Shown here piece by piece: positions 34,283 to 50,163 of a stretch of 64,000 nt of DNA (within the stretch, counting starts at the first letter, position 1; each line of letters begins with the position of its first letter). A program made the translations under genes and the position numbers. The notes below the pieces were generated by a model. The model saw only the letters and a program-made list of their open reading frames with translations, made no database searches and was not told the origin of the DNA. Source of the stretch: Membranipora membranacea (Eukaryota > Bryozoa > Gymnolaemata > Cheilostomatida > Membraniporidae); NCBI GenBank assembly GCA_914767715.1, contig OU612069.1:24797387-24861386 (forward strand), written 5' to 3'.

Positions 34283-36418
34283 AGGAGCTGCAATCTGAAG
34301 CAGAGGATGCAGTGACTAGGAAGGAAAAGGTTTAAATAGAGCTACTGTTTCCCAGGGGAAGCCACATTTCTAAAGAATACTCTGTAGCTGCTGGGGAGAA
34401 CCCACAGTTCAATGGGCGCAGCTGCGTTCAGATTCCCTGAGGGATAAATATATATATGTGGTCTACTATTATCATAATAGCATCCATAACACTATCATGA
34501 TGTTCATAGATTTTCACACTGCGGAGTCACAAAAAGATTGCATAAAGATGCACATTATACTTTTGATTATTTTTGATATTTATAAAGCCTGTCTGTCTAT
34601 AACCAGCTATTAAATATTCAGAATAAATGCCTACACCATTTAGTCTGGACACAAGTAAATATATGTATTGGTTACAGCTTATAGTTTTAGTTGGACCTCT
34701 GGTCACAGGTCCACTTTTGCACTACATTTCTTTTCGAATAACCAGTTATTTTAAATCCAATACTTAGAGCCCACATGATTTACTTTAAACACATGTATGT
34801 GGCTGAAGCTGATGACTTTAGGTTGAACCACTGATTACAGGTACATGAGGTACATGTATCATAAGCTATGCTTAGTATTTTTAGATACTTGTATGTAATC
34901 AAACTTTTTATACTTTTCTTTTCAAATCATCGTCCTAAATAAATCGGATATATATAAACCTACAACATTTACTGCAAACACATGTACGAAGTCATGGCTG
35001 GGGATAATCGACCAGATTCATTGAAAGTTTTCGTGATTAATTGTGAACGGAATCTTGTTGACATACATATTGCAGTTGACACTGACCCACTATCACTATA
35101 GTAGAACTTACATGGTCTGTCAGGGTACAAATTTTTGGACTGATTGAGTTTCATCAAATTCAACATACTCACATCCTCGATGCATCCATACTTGTGCTAA
35201 ACTTTTTAATGTCATGGCCGTTTTTCCCAATTCAAATTTCGAGGAAAGTATAAAAGTGATAACCCAACACCCATTATAGCTCAGCCAAAGAGTAGTAAGT
35301 AAAAAACTAATAAAAGTACAACTTAAATCAAGAATCTAAAGGAGTTCTTTGCCTAGACTCACAAGTGATCACCAGATACCGCCATTTATTTACAGTATAA
35401 TAATACCTATAATAGCTCCTATACATAGCTAGCTCAAAACACATTACATATTCAATAAACCATGTTGCCTTATATATGTTACAAATTAAGAATCGATTGC
35501 ACCGGTCTTAAATATGTAGACTTATCATCACTTGTCAAAGAGAGCAGACAATTCCCTGGTAAATTTCCCAAGAGTTCATACAAACATAATATTGCAAGAG
35601 CAATGAGAGTATAACTCCTTATAATCTGAACTGCATTTTGCTACATGTATGAGGAGGTGAAAAAGTGCTCGAAGTTCGACATCCACCAACACTTTGGGCT
35701 CAGGATCCCCGAAAGTCAAAATAGGTATTAAAAAATATTGCAACGCATTTAAAATTGTATTTAAGCGCTACACTATATTGCATGATAGCAAAAGTGTTTT
35801 GAGACGGAATTATGGCTGTATTCAACAAAGATTGTACGAAAGCCCGTAACTCAGCATTAAGTCACACCTCTCCATAACTATCCCGTCATCTGTATAGGTG
35901 TGTTTGTGTGTGTGTGTGTGTCTGCGCGTTTGTGTGTGTCTGCGTGTCTGCGTGTTTGTGCGTTTTTTTTGGTGTGCGTAATTTCGTGCGTGCGTTCGTG
36001 CGTGCGTGTAATTTTAAACCATCTATCATTGCAATAACATTGGGCTTAGTACATAAATAAAATTAATGTTGTTGAGTCTCATAAAAAAATCTGTTCTCTC
36101 TCTTCTCAGTAATTCACTTCTTGGCTCTAAAAATGAGAATTAATCTTAATTTAGCTATCGAGTGATCCAATTTATCATGTATTTTCATTAATAGATAACA
36201 TACATGAACTCTTTTGGTGTATTCAAATATACTGATTTTTCATATTTTATGCTATCAGGAGGTTTGTAAAAAATTGGCTGTAGTTCTAATTCGGTACTAA
36301 TATAGTCAATCCATACACAGTGAAAGTCCTTTTTAAATGACAAAGTTTGGATGGATTTTTTTAAGCATACATTTTCAATAAATTTATATTTCTAAATCTA
36401 GATTTATTTTTCATTTAG
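34283..36418. other. Intergenic with a diverged triple repeat and a TG tract
   Basis: About 34590-34720, 34735-34860 and 34925-35010 share a decayed motif ending in AACACATGTATG, probably three old tandem copies. A (TG)n-rich microsatellite with TGCG variants lies at about 35897-36011. No gene recognised. The lectin-like gene's upstream region is in this interval. Confidence 0.5.
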
Positions 36419-41152
<4,734 letters not shown>

Positions 41153-41865
41153 CAGTAACACAAAACTTTGATATACAATGCTTGTTTTGGTATCTGCTTT
41201 AAACCCTATAATTAGGCACTGATCGAGTTTGGTTTAACATGAGAAAAGCTTTGCTTCTATTAATTGCTGTTACAATTTTTTAGAATTGAATTTTCTGATG
41301 TTGCCCTCGATGCAATGATATGCTGTACTCCTGAGCCTCCTCGATTATCGTGCTTTGCTCAGCTTTGTTTGTTTCTGCCTTAATAGGCAATAGATAATAA
41401 TAAGCGGATTTTCTTCTAAACTAACTGGATCAACTACTTCAACAATTTATATGATTGAGACATTATGTCTCACCATTAATAAATTATGCAATTTTCATAA
41501 TAGAACCTATCAAAAGATTGTGCCCTATTTCGGATCAGTTCTTTAAAGCGCTGCTACTGGTATTCCATGTGAGATATGGTTGGGATATCAAAGAGAGTCA
41601 TAAATTACTAGAATAGAGATGATCTGGTGACACAATACCATGAAAAATGCCGGAGCTGCCAATCATTCACAGCGGGAAAAGGCTGCCATGGATTTGTCGT
41701 ATTGTTAGCTTTGTTGCAGTTGCTGTATGGACTTTAATTTCCTGTCAGTACTTATGATAGAATATGAGACAGTGATTACAATTGATTAGGATAAAAAGTG
41801 AAATAAAAATTTGAGCCAACACATATTGCTCTGTTTTACAATGTGAAAATGTGATAAGCTAGAAA
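41153..41865. other. Downstream flank of the lectin gene
   Basis: AT-rich 3' flank. The UTR cannot be delimited. No repeats or frames worth reporting. Confidence 0.5.
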
Positions 41866-41869
41866 TTAA

Positions 41870-44800
41870 TATTACAAAAATAACTAGGTCAAAAGACTAA
41901 TAATAATATACACAGTAATTAATAATGTCTAAAAAGGTTTTTTTATCAGCAAGGGCAGTCCTAGTATGAGCATGTAAGAGGCAACGACTTCTTGATGAGA
42001 TAGGCCCGCCGTGTTAATGTAGTCATGGAGGGCGTGAGAAGTGTCTGAGGGGATGCGATCGACGTAGTGTTTGCTCACATGTAACATAAAAATGGAGAGG
42101 TTGCCCTCAGTGCAGTGGGTGCCCTTGGTCTTGGTTTCTGGGCCAGTCGAGTTGACCTTCAAGGAGCAGTTGTTGGTTTGTAACTTGCCATCACACCATT
42201 AAAGCAGTGCTCTGTGTTATTTTCTATATTACACATGTACTCTTGGCTCGTCTGGTTGAGGAGATCAAGCACTTGTTGTATCTCAATGTTCGCTGTTCGG
42301 TCATTGTAATCGAGACCACACGGATCAAGAACCTTGAGTACCAAATTTTCTATACGCAGGATCCTCATTCTTTGTTGTTGAGAGAGCATGGAATACCAGG
42401 AGGGAGAAGCATACAGGAGAATGGGACGGATGCATGCTATGTAGAAATGTTTCAGTGCACTGATAGGCATTCCAGATCGTTTGAGGTCTATCAGTGTATA
42501 TATTATTGGTCTAGTCTTTTTCACAAGGTGATCAACGTGTTGTTTGAATGTCAGATTGTTGTCAATCAAGACACCTAAAAACTTCGTGCTTGTCTCGTTT
42601 CCAATAACATCACCGCTCATTGAGAATCTGTGCGGCTCGATCTTTTGACTGTTGTGCACATTTGAGAACGTCATGCTCACTGATTTTGTTGGATTGGCCA
42701 TGATGTTATTCTCAGCACACCATTATGTGGTCTCATCTATAGCTTGCTGCAGTTGTTCGGTCTTTTCGCTAGATGAAGATGGTATGAGTGTCACGTCATC
42801 GGCGTACTTGATGGTAGCGCATGAAGGAGACAGAGTATCTATGTACAACAGCCAGAACATTGGACCCAAGAGAGTACCTTGAGGTGTACCATTCTTGGTT
42901 GAGAGTGTTGAACTATGCTCATTGCCCAGTTTGACGTTCTGCTGCCGTTGACTAAGGAAACTGTGTATGATCAGCACCAGAAGTTTGTTTATACATCGAT
43001 CGGCTAGCATTTCTATGAGTTTGCCCTTATCCATCCTGTCGAAGGCTTTGGACATATCAAGGAAAGTCGCAGACACGGTATTCACTTTTGGCTCATCCAA
43101 CATGCGTGTTAGGGTATCGACGGCTAATAGAATAGCATCAGTAGTACACCTACCCTTTTGATATGCAAACTGGCCAGCACTGAGAGTTGGTAAAACAGAA
43201 CTGGCATAAAATTACATGATAGCTTTCTCAACTAATTTACCAAGATTCCATAAAAGTGATATTGGTCTAAAATCAGAAGGTTTCTCGGCACATTTAGTTT
43301 TCTCAAACGGCACAATTTCAGCCTTTTTCCAGATATTAGGGAAAACACCAGATCTTAGACAATGATTTATAAGATTGCACAATGGAACACATAAATCTTC
43401 GCTGCACATTTTTGTGACCCCTGATAGGTAGTCGGATGAGCATGTCGACTTACTCGTATCGATCTGGTTTATCCAGGCTTTGACTTGGCCGATGCTGACT
43501 GTCAGCTCATAATCAGGAAGATCAGACGTAACACAATCGATATCTATGTCAGTGGGTACGCCAGATATGTCAGTGAAGTATGTGTTCAGGGTTTCAGCGT
43601 CAGATTTAGGATTCATGAGTTCTTCGTTTATAGTGTAAACACTTTTAGTTTTGGTTGTTTTTTCTTTGCAGCTCAGGATCTTTATGGTCTTTGAGTTATT
43701 AATACTCAGTTTTTGACTTATCCACTTGCGCTTAGACTTTCTCAGATGGTTTTTAGCAGCTTCGAGAAGAACTTGGCAGTGTTGTCTCCCCGTTTACTGG
43801 CTTTAGTCTTGGCGTTGCGTAGCTTTCTGGCGAGATCATCGAACCATGGTGTTTTACGCTTTTTGATTCTCTTCACTTTGAGTGGACAGTGCTTGTTAAC
43901 AATATCTGCGATGGTGGATTGGAAATCACGTGATCCCAGTTCACTTTGGCCACATCACTGGCTATATTTTGTCTAGATGATCTCGTCACATGTCGGATAA
44001 GTGTCGTATTTCGTTTAGCTACTAAATACTGGACGTGAGGCACAAATATGGTGTCATGATCACTTCCACAGAGTGAAGCGAGTTTTTGAGGTTTTGACTG
44101 TAGCTGCTCGGACACATTGGTGAATATCTTGTCCAGGTAAGGGTTTTTCCTTATAGGAAAAGTTACGATATTTTGTAGACTGAATATTTCTGCTATATCG
44201 GACATGCCAAGATGATTAAAATCACCTCATATGACGAATTGATCAGTGTGTTTAGTCGATAGTTTTACCATGGATTCAGATATATGGCGGAGTATTATAT
44301 CTGGTTCCACCTGTCGTTTTGACTTGGGGTTGTACACACAGGCGTATATTATGGATAAGCCCTTGTTTACAACATGTACCCATAGTGTACTAAAAGTTTT
44401 GGTGGTATGTCGTAGCACAACTTTGGCATTGAGTGATGCATCAATGAACATAGCCACACCTCCACCTGTGCGCCCGCCCCCTCGGTTAGATGAGAATAGA
44501 TTGTAATTACTGATCAGACGGGATGACTCCTTGCTGTCTGTTAGCCAGGACTCTGTCAGCATAACAACCTTTGGATCTTTCTCATCGATCACCAGTTTCA
44601 GCTCATCAATTTTATCGAGAGCTAAGGACTGGCAGTTTGTCAGCAGGAGAAAAGGTAATTGTTTATTGATTTCACCTGCATCTGTATTATCAGGTGGATT
44701 CATCTTTAGTGTCACATTTGGGGTTAGGTCACTTTTCAGTATATCCACCCCTTGCACAGCGGTAACTGATGACTTTCTTGTTTGTAGCGTCGGAATTTCA

Positions 44801-45110
44801 TGTCTAGCTGGCTTATCATATTCACACAAAGAGGCGTATGTTGGTATTATAATCCGGCTTGTTGTTCTGCACGGCGGCTTTATGTGTGGATCTGAAAGCC
44901 GAGATGTTACTCTAGCCTCTATTCTATGCCTGTAATTTACATCATTACGAGGCGCGAGACTGTCAATAAAGTCCCAGTCGAATGAGTCACCTGACATTTT
45001 CTAGCCCTGCTGTGTGCAGTTTTCTTTCAGTTTTCTCGATATGAGGGTATATGAGGCAGAGGCAGTGTCTTTGATATTTGATCAATCTCTCCCGGTCTGT
45101 TTTACTCCGC
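41870..45110 (-). mobile_element. Nearly full-length Jockey/CR1-group LINE with few defects
   Basis: The minus strand encodes from 44997 a leader (MSGDSFDWDFIDSLAPRND) and then an AP-type endonuclease: LLLTNCQSLALDKIDEL, VVMLTESWLTD, GGVAMFID, a single in-frame TGA just before GDFNHLG (44224-44226), then GSDHDTIFVP. The reverse transcriptase follows (43616-42159) with KTKCAEKPSDFRPISLL, TFLDMSKAFDRMDKG, NGTPQGTLLGPMFWLLYID, IKYADDVTLIP and TKFLGVLIDNNLTF. Several stops or shifts separate the pieces (near 43873, 43200 and 42720), so it is inactive but recent. The 5' end abuts the right-hand duplicated segment. Only the right end of the left copy is in view, so whether the LINE also precedes base 1 is unknown. 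Confidence 0.9.
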
Positions 45111-45488
45111 AGCGAGTACCAGCCCGTGGCTGCGTATATCAGTAATGGTATTATTTGTGCTCTATAAAACAGAGTAAGGCCATTGTTGTTGACTCCTACC
45201 TATTTTGGACTAGAGTTGGGCTGCAGACAGGCATTTTAAACAACCCACAGAAGACATAGTCCATGAGACAAAGATCGCATCTATATGAATTCAAACAGTA
45301 TTGTGAATGAAAAATAAAGCAAAGTAAACCTATAGCTTGTAGATTCGGGTCTAACATACTGACTTTGGTATGTGGATTCGATCACCAAATTGTTGCGTAT
45401 TTAATATGGGTAAAGTCAATATTGGGAATACAAACTAGTGCAATATTTTCACCTTAGTACTGTTTTGTCTCTCTCACCATATGTGTAC

Positions 45489-45975
45489 TCTTGCTGTTTA
45501 GTGAGAAAGAGAAGGCTAGGCTGCCCCTGAAGGGGGCGCAAGGTGCCCTAAATCCTCATACTGAGAATGTGATACATCCTATTAAACTAGAATGCATTCT
45601 AGAGGTGAGGCAATAGAATACCTCTTAATCGTGAGTGTGCAGCAAGCTGCCAGAACTAAAATGGCACTACTCGGCCATTGGTAGTGACCCTTTGATCTTA
45701 GCCAATAAGCCGAGAAGCACTCTTGATGTTTAGTAAGAAACAGAAGACTGGGCTGCCCCTAAAAGGGGACACAAGGTGCCCTTAATCCTCATACTGAGAA
45801 TGTGATACATCCTATAAAACTAGAATGCATCCTAGAGGTGAGTCCATAAAAGATCTCCTAATCGGGAGTGTGCAGCAAGCTGCCAGAACTAAAATGGCAC
45901 TACTCAGCCATTGGCAGTGACCCTTTGATCTTAGCCGATAGGCCGAGGAGCGATCTTAGCCAATAGGCCGAGGAG
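45489..45975 (-). repeat. Right-copy U2-headed SINE-like dimer
   Basis: Same arrangement as 370-856: unit 1 at 45489-45718, unit 2 at 45719-45954, partial head to 45975, with a few substitutions. The dimer therefore existed before the duplication. Confidence 0.65.
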
Positions 45976-46389
45976 TGTTATTCTTTCAATATTTTTCCCA
46001 AATTTGTGTATTTACTATAAAGTAAATCAAACAAATTTTCTGAAGTGGTGTGTATAAGATCAAATCATCCTTAGGCGCTCCAAAGAGTTCTATCTGTGGC
46101 CCACCGTCATTGATCCATTACCAACAAAATCAATTACAGCTATCACACAAGACACCAGAATTTAGTAGCACCTGAACCACCTATCAACAGACAGAGACCA
46201 ATCGATGAAATTCATGAGTGGGCAACTACCAACAAGATGCCTCAAAACTACTTACAAAGACTGGAACATACACATGGAAAATGAACATCAAGTACCACGT
46301 TCCACCGATGCTAAGGTGTTTGGTGTTGACATGCATATAATATCATTATCTAATCAAATCATTACCATCAAGGAAATACACTTATACTA

Positions 46390-46662
46390 TTGGGTGAAAC
46401 ATATTGCATTCATATGTACCAACTCTGGATAGCGTCAGTAGGCACGCATGCCAGTCCGGCCCAACCCTTTCTCGACGCACTAGCAGAGGGCCAAACTAAC
46501 ACCCTGTCAAAAGCTCTTGAAGATGAAGATCCATGTCAATTTGAACCTGAAGAGATGATACACATTCTTAAACCACTGCTGACACAGCTGAGCTTTGCCC
46601 AGCAGAGCTACCAGTCAAAAACTAAAATAGAGAGTTGTGGCATCAAAACATCTAGCCAGTAG
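46390..46662 (+). other. Open frame running into the foldback
   Basis: A 90-codon frame with LSKALEDEDPCQFEPEEMIH then ILKPLLTQLSFAQQ. Its 3' third forms the left arm of the foldback and its reverse complement is the right arm. The left copy has a stop in it (1425). It could be a captured, then inverted, piece of a gene; I do not recognise the protein. Confidence 0.35.
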
Positions 46663-46909
46663 CTTTGCATGGAATTATATCTGCTCTCAAACTGTAGGCA
46701 GTATCTTCTTCCCACCTGATTGGTCAGTGTCAGCATTTGTCATCACTAATGGTGGATGGGTTGGGAAAAAGATACTCCCTACATTTTGAGAGCAGATATA
46801 ATTCCATGCAAAGCTACTGACTAGGTGTTTTGACGCCACAACTCTCCAGTTAAATTTTTGACTGGTGGCTCTGCTTGGCCAAGTCCAGCTTTATCAGCAG
46901 TGGTTTAAG
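46568..46909. repeat. Right-copy foldback
   Basis: Partner of 1449-1790 with the same arms and centre and a few substitutions. Confidence 0.85.
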
Positions 46910-47428
46910 ATCAATCTTCTTTCTTCATAATTCATATAGTGCACATAAACCATCTCTGACTTTAACATCAGAATAGTCTTTACTGTTGAAAAACACCGAG
47001 CGAGTATTTCACTTGTATTTCATTTGTAGTATATTCAGTTAAACCGACTGTTCACTTTTGGACAGTCGGAACTTTGCTAATTACCCAAAAAGTTTCTGTC
47101 TGCTGGGTCAATTCAGGTGAGCATCCCTTCAATAAAGCTTCAATGTATTAAAAAATCCAATAATAATAAGACTTATCTGTCCAGAGGCAAAGAGAGAGCA
47201 ATCTTCAAAAGGGGTTATTTTGACACTCTTTCGCCACAATTCCACTTTTTTGTTATCCACTTTTGCACCTTTTCAATGTTTTTCTCTTTCTATATTATTG
47301 CACATGCGCAGCTGGAATACTGAAAAACTTCTGTCAAAACAAAATACTGAACAAGTTTATTTCTGCATGCTGCTGTTAAATTACTCTAAACTGTTCCTAT
47401 ACTTCTGCAATAACATGATCAATATACA

Positions 47429-48250
47429 ATGGCAAACCGTAGGCCAACTTCTTATGCCTTTGCACCAACAAAGGATGGGAGAAAGCTTCCATGGGAACTA
47501 GGAAGACTTGGTGAAATGAACATTCCTACATTGCCAAGTGATAGTGATTCACATAGCCACAACGCTCAGTCCTCTGCAAGTCCCACTCCCAAGAGACCAG
47601 CTAGGTTTTGAACAATGGTTAGCCCAATGAGAATTTGAGGAGACAGTTGTACCAGCACCAGCAGATGATGAAGCACCACCATCCCCACAAAGGAGGACAC
47701 GCCAGCAGTACTTGTGGTGAATGCCCAGCAGAGATGCCAACCAGAATCGAGATGAAGTGTTGCATGGAAGAGGATTTAACTGCTACACACATTGAGGATT
47801 ACAATGAGGGTGACGCTGTCCACACTACACCACCCAACCCTATGCTACCGGTAAGTATAAGAATGAACTATCATCATACCTAACATGTAAATGCTATGAA
47901 ATGTCCACACTGAGCTTCATAATTTCTGTTGTAGGAGTGAAAAATGTTTACATGTCAGCTACACAACATATTATGATATCCCACAATGCATTGTCAATGA
48001 TAACTAACATATGATCTGAACTCTATGCTGAAACATTTTAAAGGAGCTTTGCAACAAAATGATAATAATAATATATTGAACTTGTTGTTTTTGTTGTTTC
48101 CAGGATCGTGGAGCTCGTCTCAGTAAAGATGTCGAAAAACCTGATTTTGATACCGCCGTAAAGGATTATTTGAAGTATAGGAGACTTCAGGAACAATTAT
48201 ACTCTAGACATATAATTGTCATAAAGTTTTACTCATTCACAGACTATTAG
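47429..48250 (+). pseudogene. Gene inside the TTAA element, left arm; P2X7-like cysteine motif
   Basis: Exon 1 (47429-47850) starts MANRRPTSYAFAPTKDGRK and runs through a serine-rich part (SDSDSHSHNAQSSAS). After a 1-base insertion near 47605 it gives an acidic/proline segment, and after a small deletion near 47707 it gives TCGECPAEMPTRIEMKCCME. It ends at donor GTAAGT. Exon 2 (48114-48250, acceptor TTTCCAG, phase 0) gives KPDFDTAVKDYLKYRRLQE and ends in TAG. The CxCGxC...MPT..E..CC pattern recalls the zinc-coordinating C-terminal domain of P2X7 and its invertebrate relatives, but only the first part is present. The start of the gene lies in the arm, so the right arm carries a second exon 1. 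Confidence 0.5.
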
Positions 48251-49400
48251 GCGATTATATCTTTTTTATAATATAAGTCTAAGCGTGTTCCAAGAATTGT
48301 GTTGGCGTACAAGTATAGTTGACTATAGTCATTCTGAATCTTATTACTGGATAGCTGCAATTATTATTTCATATATAGCTGTGTATGTATAGCCATGTAT
48401 TGGCATGATTCTAATGTATTACTTAGTGTCCATAGAATAGTAACAAGAAATATAAAATTATTGTTTCATATAAATAGCTGCGTATCATGTGTGCTTTTAA
48501 AATACTAAAACATTTCGGGTTCATACATAGACATCTATTGTGCAATACAAGAACAAAATTCCCCGCTGTGCTGTCTCAGTGGAGAATTAGTGATATGCGT
48601 TATCTTGAGTATAAGAATTATTTATAAAACTGTATGACACTACACGCGATAGAAAATACATGTTCCAGTCAAAAATAGTTTTGAATAATGAATATTGCTA
48701 GTAGATTGAAGTATTACTGATCAGTCTATAAATTACACCAATGAACTCGACCACAAGAGCAAATTTGCCAGTTATAGGTGTATATGGGTACCATCCTCCT
48801 GAGGTTCGAGATGATATCAGTCCTTGATCTCGCCAGGTGATGTCATGTGTATTAGTTGTACGAATAGACCTCGTTGAGTATGAAGATTTCTGTATCCGGG
48901 TTGAACTGTATATGATTGCTGTAAAGTGAGCAGAGACACAATTGTTATATTTTGTCAACACCATTCCAACATTCAACAAAGGGTGGTTGCAGTTGGGATG
49001 TGGCCAAAATTATATAGCCAGATTTCAGCAGCCAATTTTCCAAAGTTTCAATTAACCTATGCAATACCTCAGCTAAAAGATTGATATTCATTGTTGGGAA
49101 ATCTAACATTATCATCACAAAACAACAGAGTTTATGTACCGGTGATATGTCTATGACTCTTTTGGTCACTGCAGCATGAGTACTCTTCTTCATTACTGCT
49201 ATGGTATATCACTATTCGTACCACAATGATGATGCTTTGCATTGAGGTAAACATTTCAACAAAACTTGCTGAATGATTTTTGGCTCGATGGGCTATATGC
49301 TTGTCATATTTTTTCATACATGTTTCATACTTTAGGAGGTTGGGAGGGGGGAGCGGTTAGCCTTCATACAATTTCTGTCAAGTTGCACAATCATGAGGAT
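48251..49400. other. Central part of the TTAA element
   Basis: Not repeated in the arms. Minus-strand frames at 48698-48979, 48945-49193 and 49132-49317 overlap and could be pieces of one broken protein (HITWRD-like and NLLAEVLHRLIETLENWLL segments), but I recognise no transposase motif. Confidence 0.35.
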
Positions 49401-49406
49401 GCTTAC

Positions 49407-49739
49407 ATTGTTGAATTTCTACCACTACCAGCTTCACCACAAGTACACTGCTGGCGTCTCCTCCTTTGTGGGGGTGGCGGTGATGGTGGTGCTTCATCAT
49501 CTGCTGGTGCTGGTACAACTGGCTCCTCAAATTCTCGTTGGGCTAACCATTGTTCAAACCTAGCTGGTCTCTGGGGAGTGGGACTTGCAGAGGACTGAGC
49601 ACTGTGGCTTTGTGAATCACTATCACTTGGCACTGTCTGTAGGAATGTTCATTTCACCAAGTCTTCCTAGTTCCCATAGAAGCTTTCTCCCATCCTTTGT
49701 TGGTGCGAAGGCATAAGGAGTTGGCCTACGGTTTGCCAT
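49407..49739 (-). pseudogene. Mirror exon 1 in the right arm of the TTAA element
   Basis: The minus strand from ATG at 49739 begins MANRRPTPYAFAPTKDGRK, like the left arm. A 4-base tandem duplication (ACAG ACAG, near 49637) shifts the frame after GEMNIPT. The rest stays open in the shifted frame (ARFEQWLAQREFEEPV, then PPSPPPPQRRRRQQCTCGE) and ends at a donor GTAAGC at 49406. The defects differ from those of the left arm, so the two versions decayed independently. Confidence 0.55.
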
Positions 49740-50163
49740 TGTATATTGATCATGTTATTGCAGAAGTATAGGAACAGTTTAGAGTAATTTAACAGCAGCA
49801 TGCAGAAATAAACTTTTTCAGTATTTTGTTTGGACAGGAGAAGTTTTTCAGTATTACAGCTGCGCATGTGCAATAATATAGAAAGAGAAAAACAATGAAA
49901 AGGTGCAAAAGTGGATAACAAAAAAGTGGAATTGTGGCGAAAGAGTGTCTAAAGAGGAGGCAACTCCACAAAAGAATGACAAAATAACCCCTTTTGAAGA
50001 TTGCTCTCTCTTTGCCTCTGGACAGATAAGTCTTATTATTATTGGATTTTTTAATACATTGAAACTTTATTGAAGGGATGCCCACCTGAATTGACCCAGC
50101 AGACAGAAACTTTTTGGGTAATTAGCAAAGTTCCGACTGTCCAAAAGTGAACAGTCGGTTTAA

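Larger units (their letters stand above)
47043..50159. mobile_element. TTAA-flanked element with about 700-bp inverted arms
   Basis: TTAA stands at 47039-47042 and 50160-50163, and the left copy has a single TTAA at the same place (1920-1923), so the insertion and its 4-bp target duplication are certain. Both ends begin ACCGACTGTTCACTTTTGG and the tips contain a small hairpin (CCGACTGT...ACAGTCGG). The arms (about 47043-47730 and 49430-50159) are inverted copies with about 95% identity by eye; the right arm has an extra segment of about 40 bp near 49950. TTAA duplications fit the piggyBac and Kolobok superfamilies. No transposase with recognisable catalytic residues was found in the centre, so it may be a non-autonomous or foldback derivative. 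Confidence 0.92.

Noticed and set aside
35897-36011. Possible Z-DNA or regulatory tract
   Set aside because: It is an ordinary, interrupted (TG)n microsatellite; nothing nearby ties it to a function.
44531-44935. 134-codon plus frame within the LINE
   Set aside because: Antisense shadow of the endonuclease frame on the minus strand.
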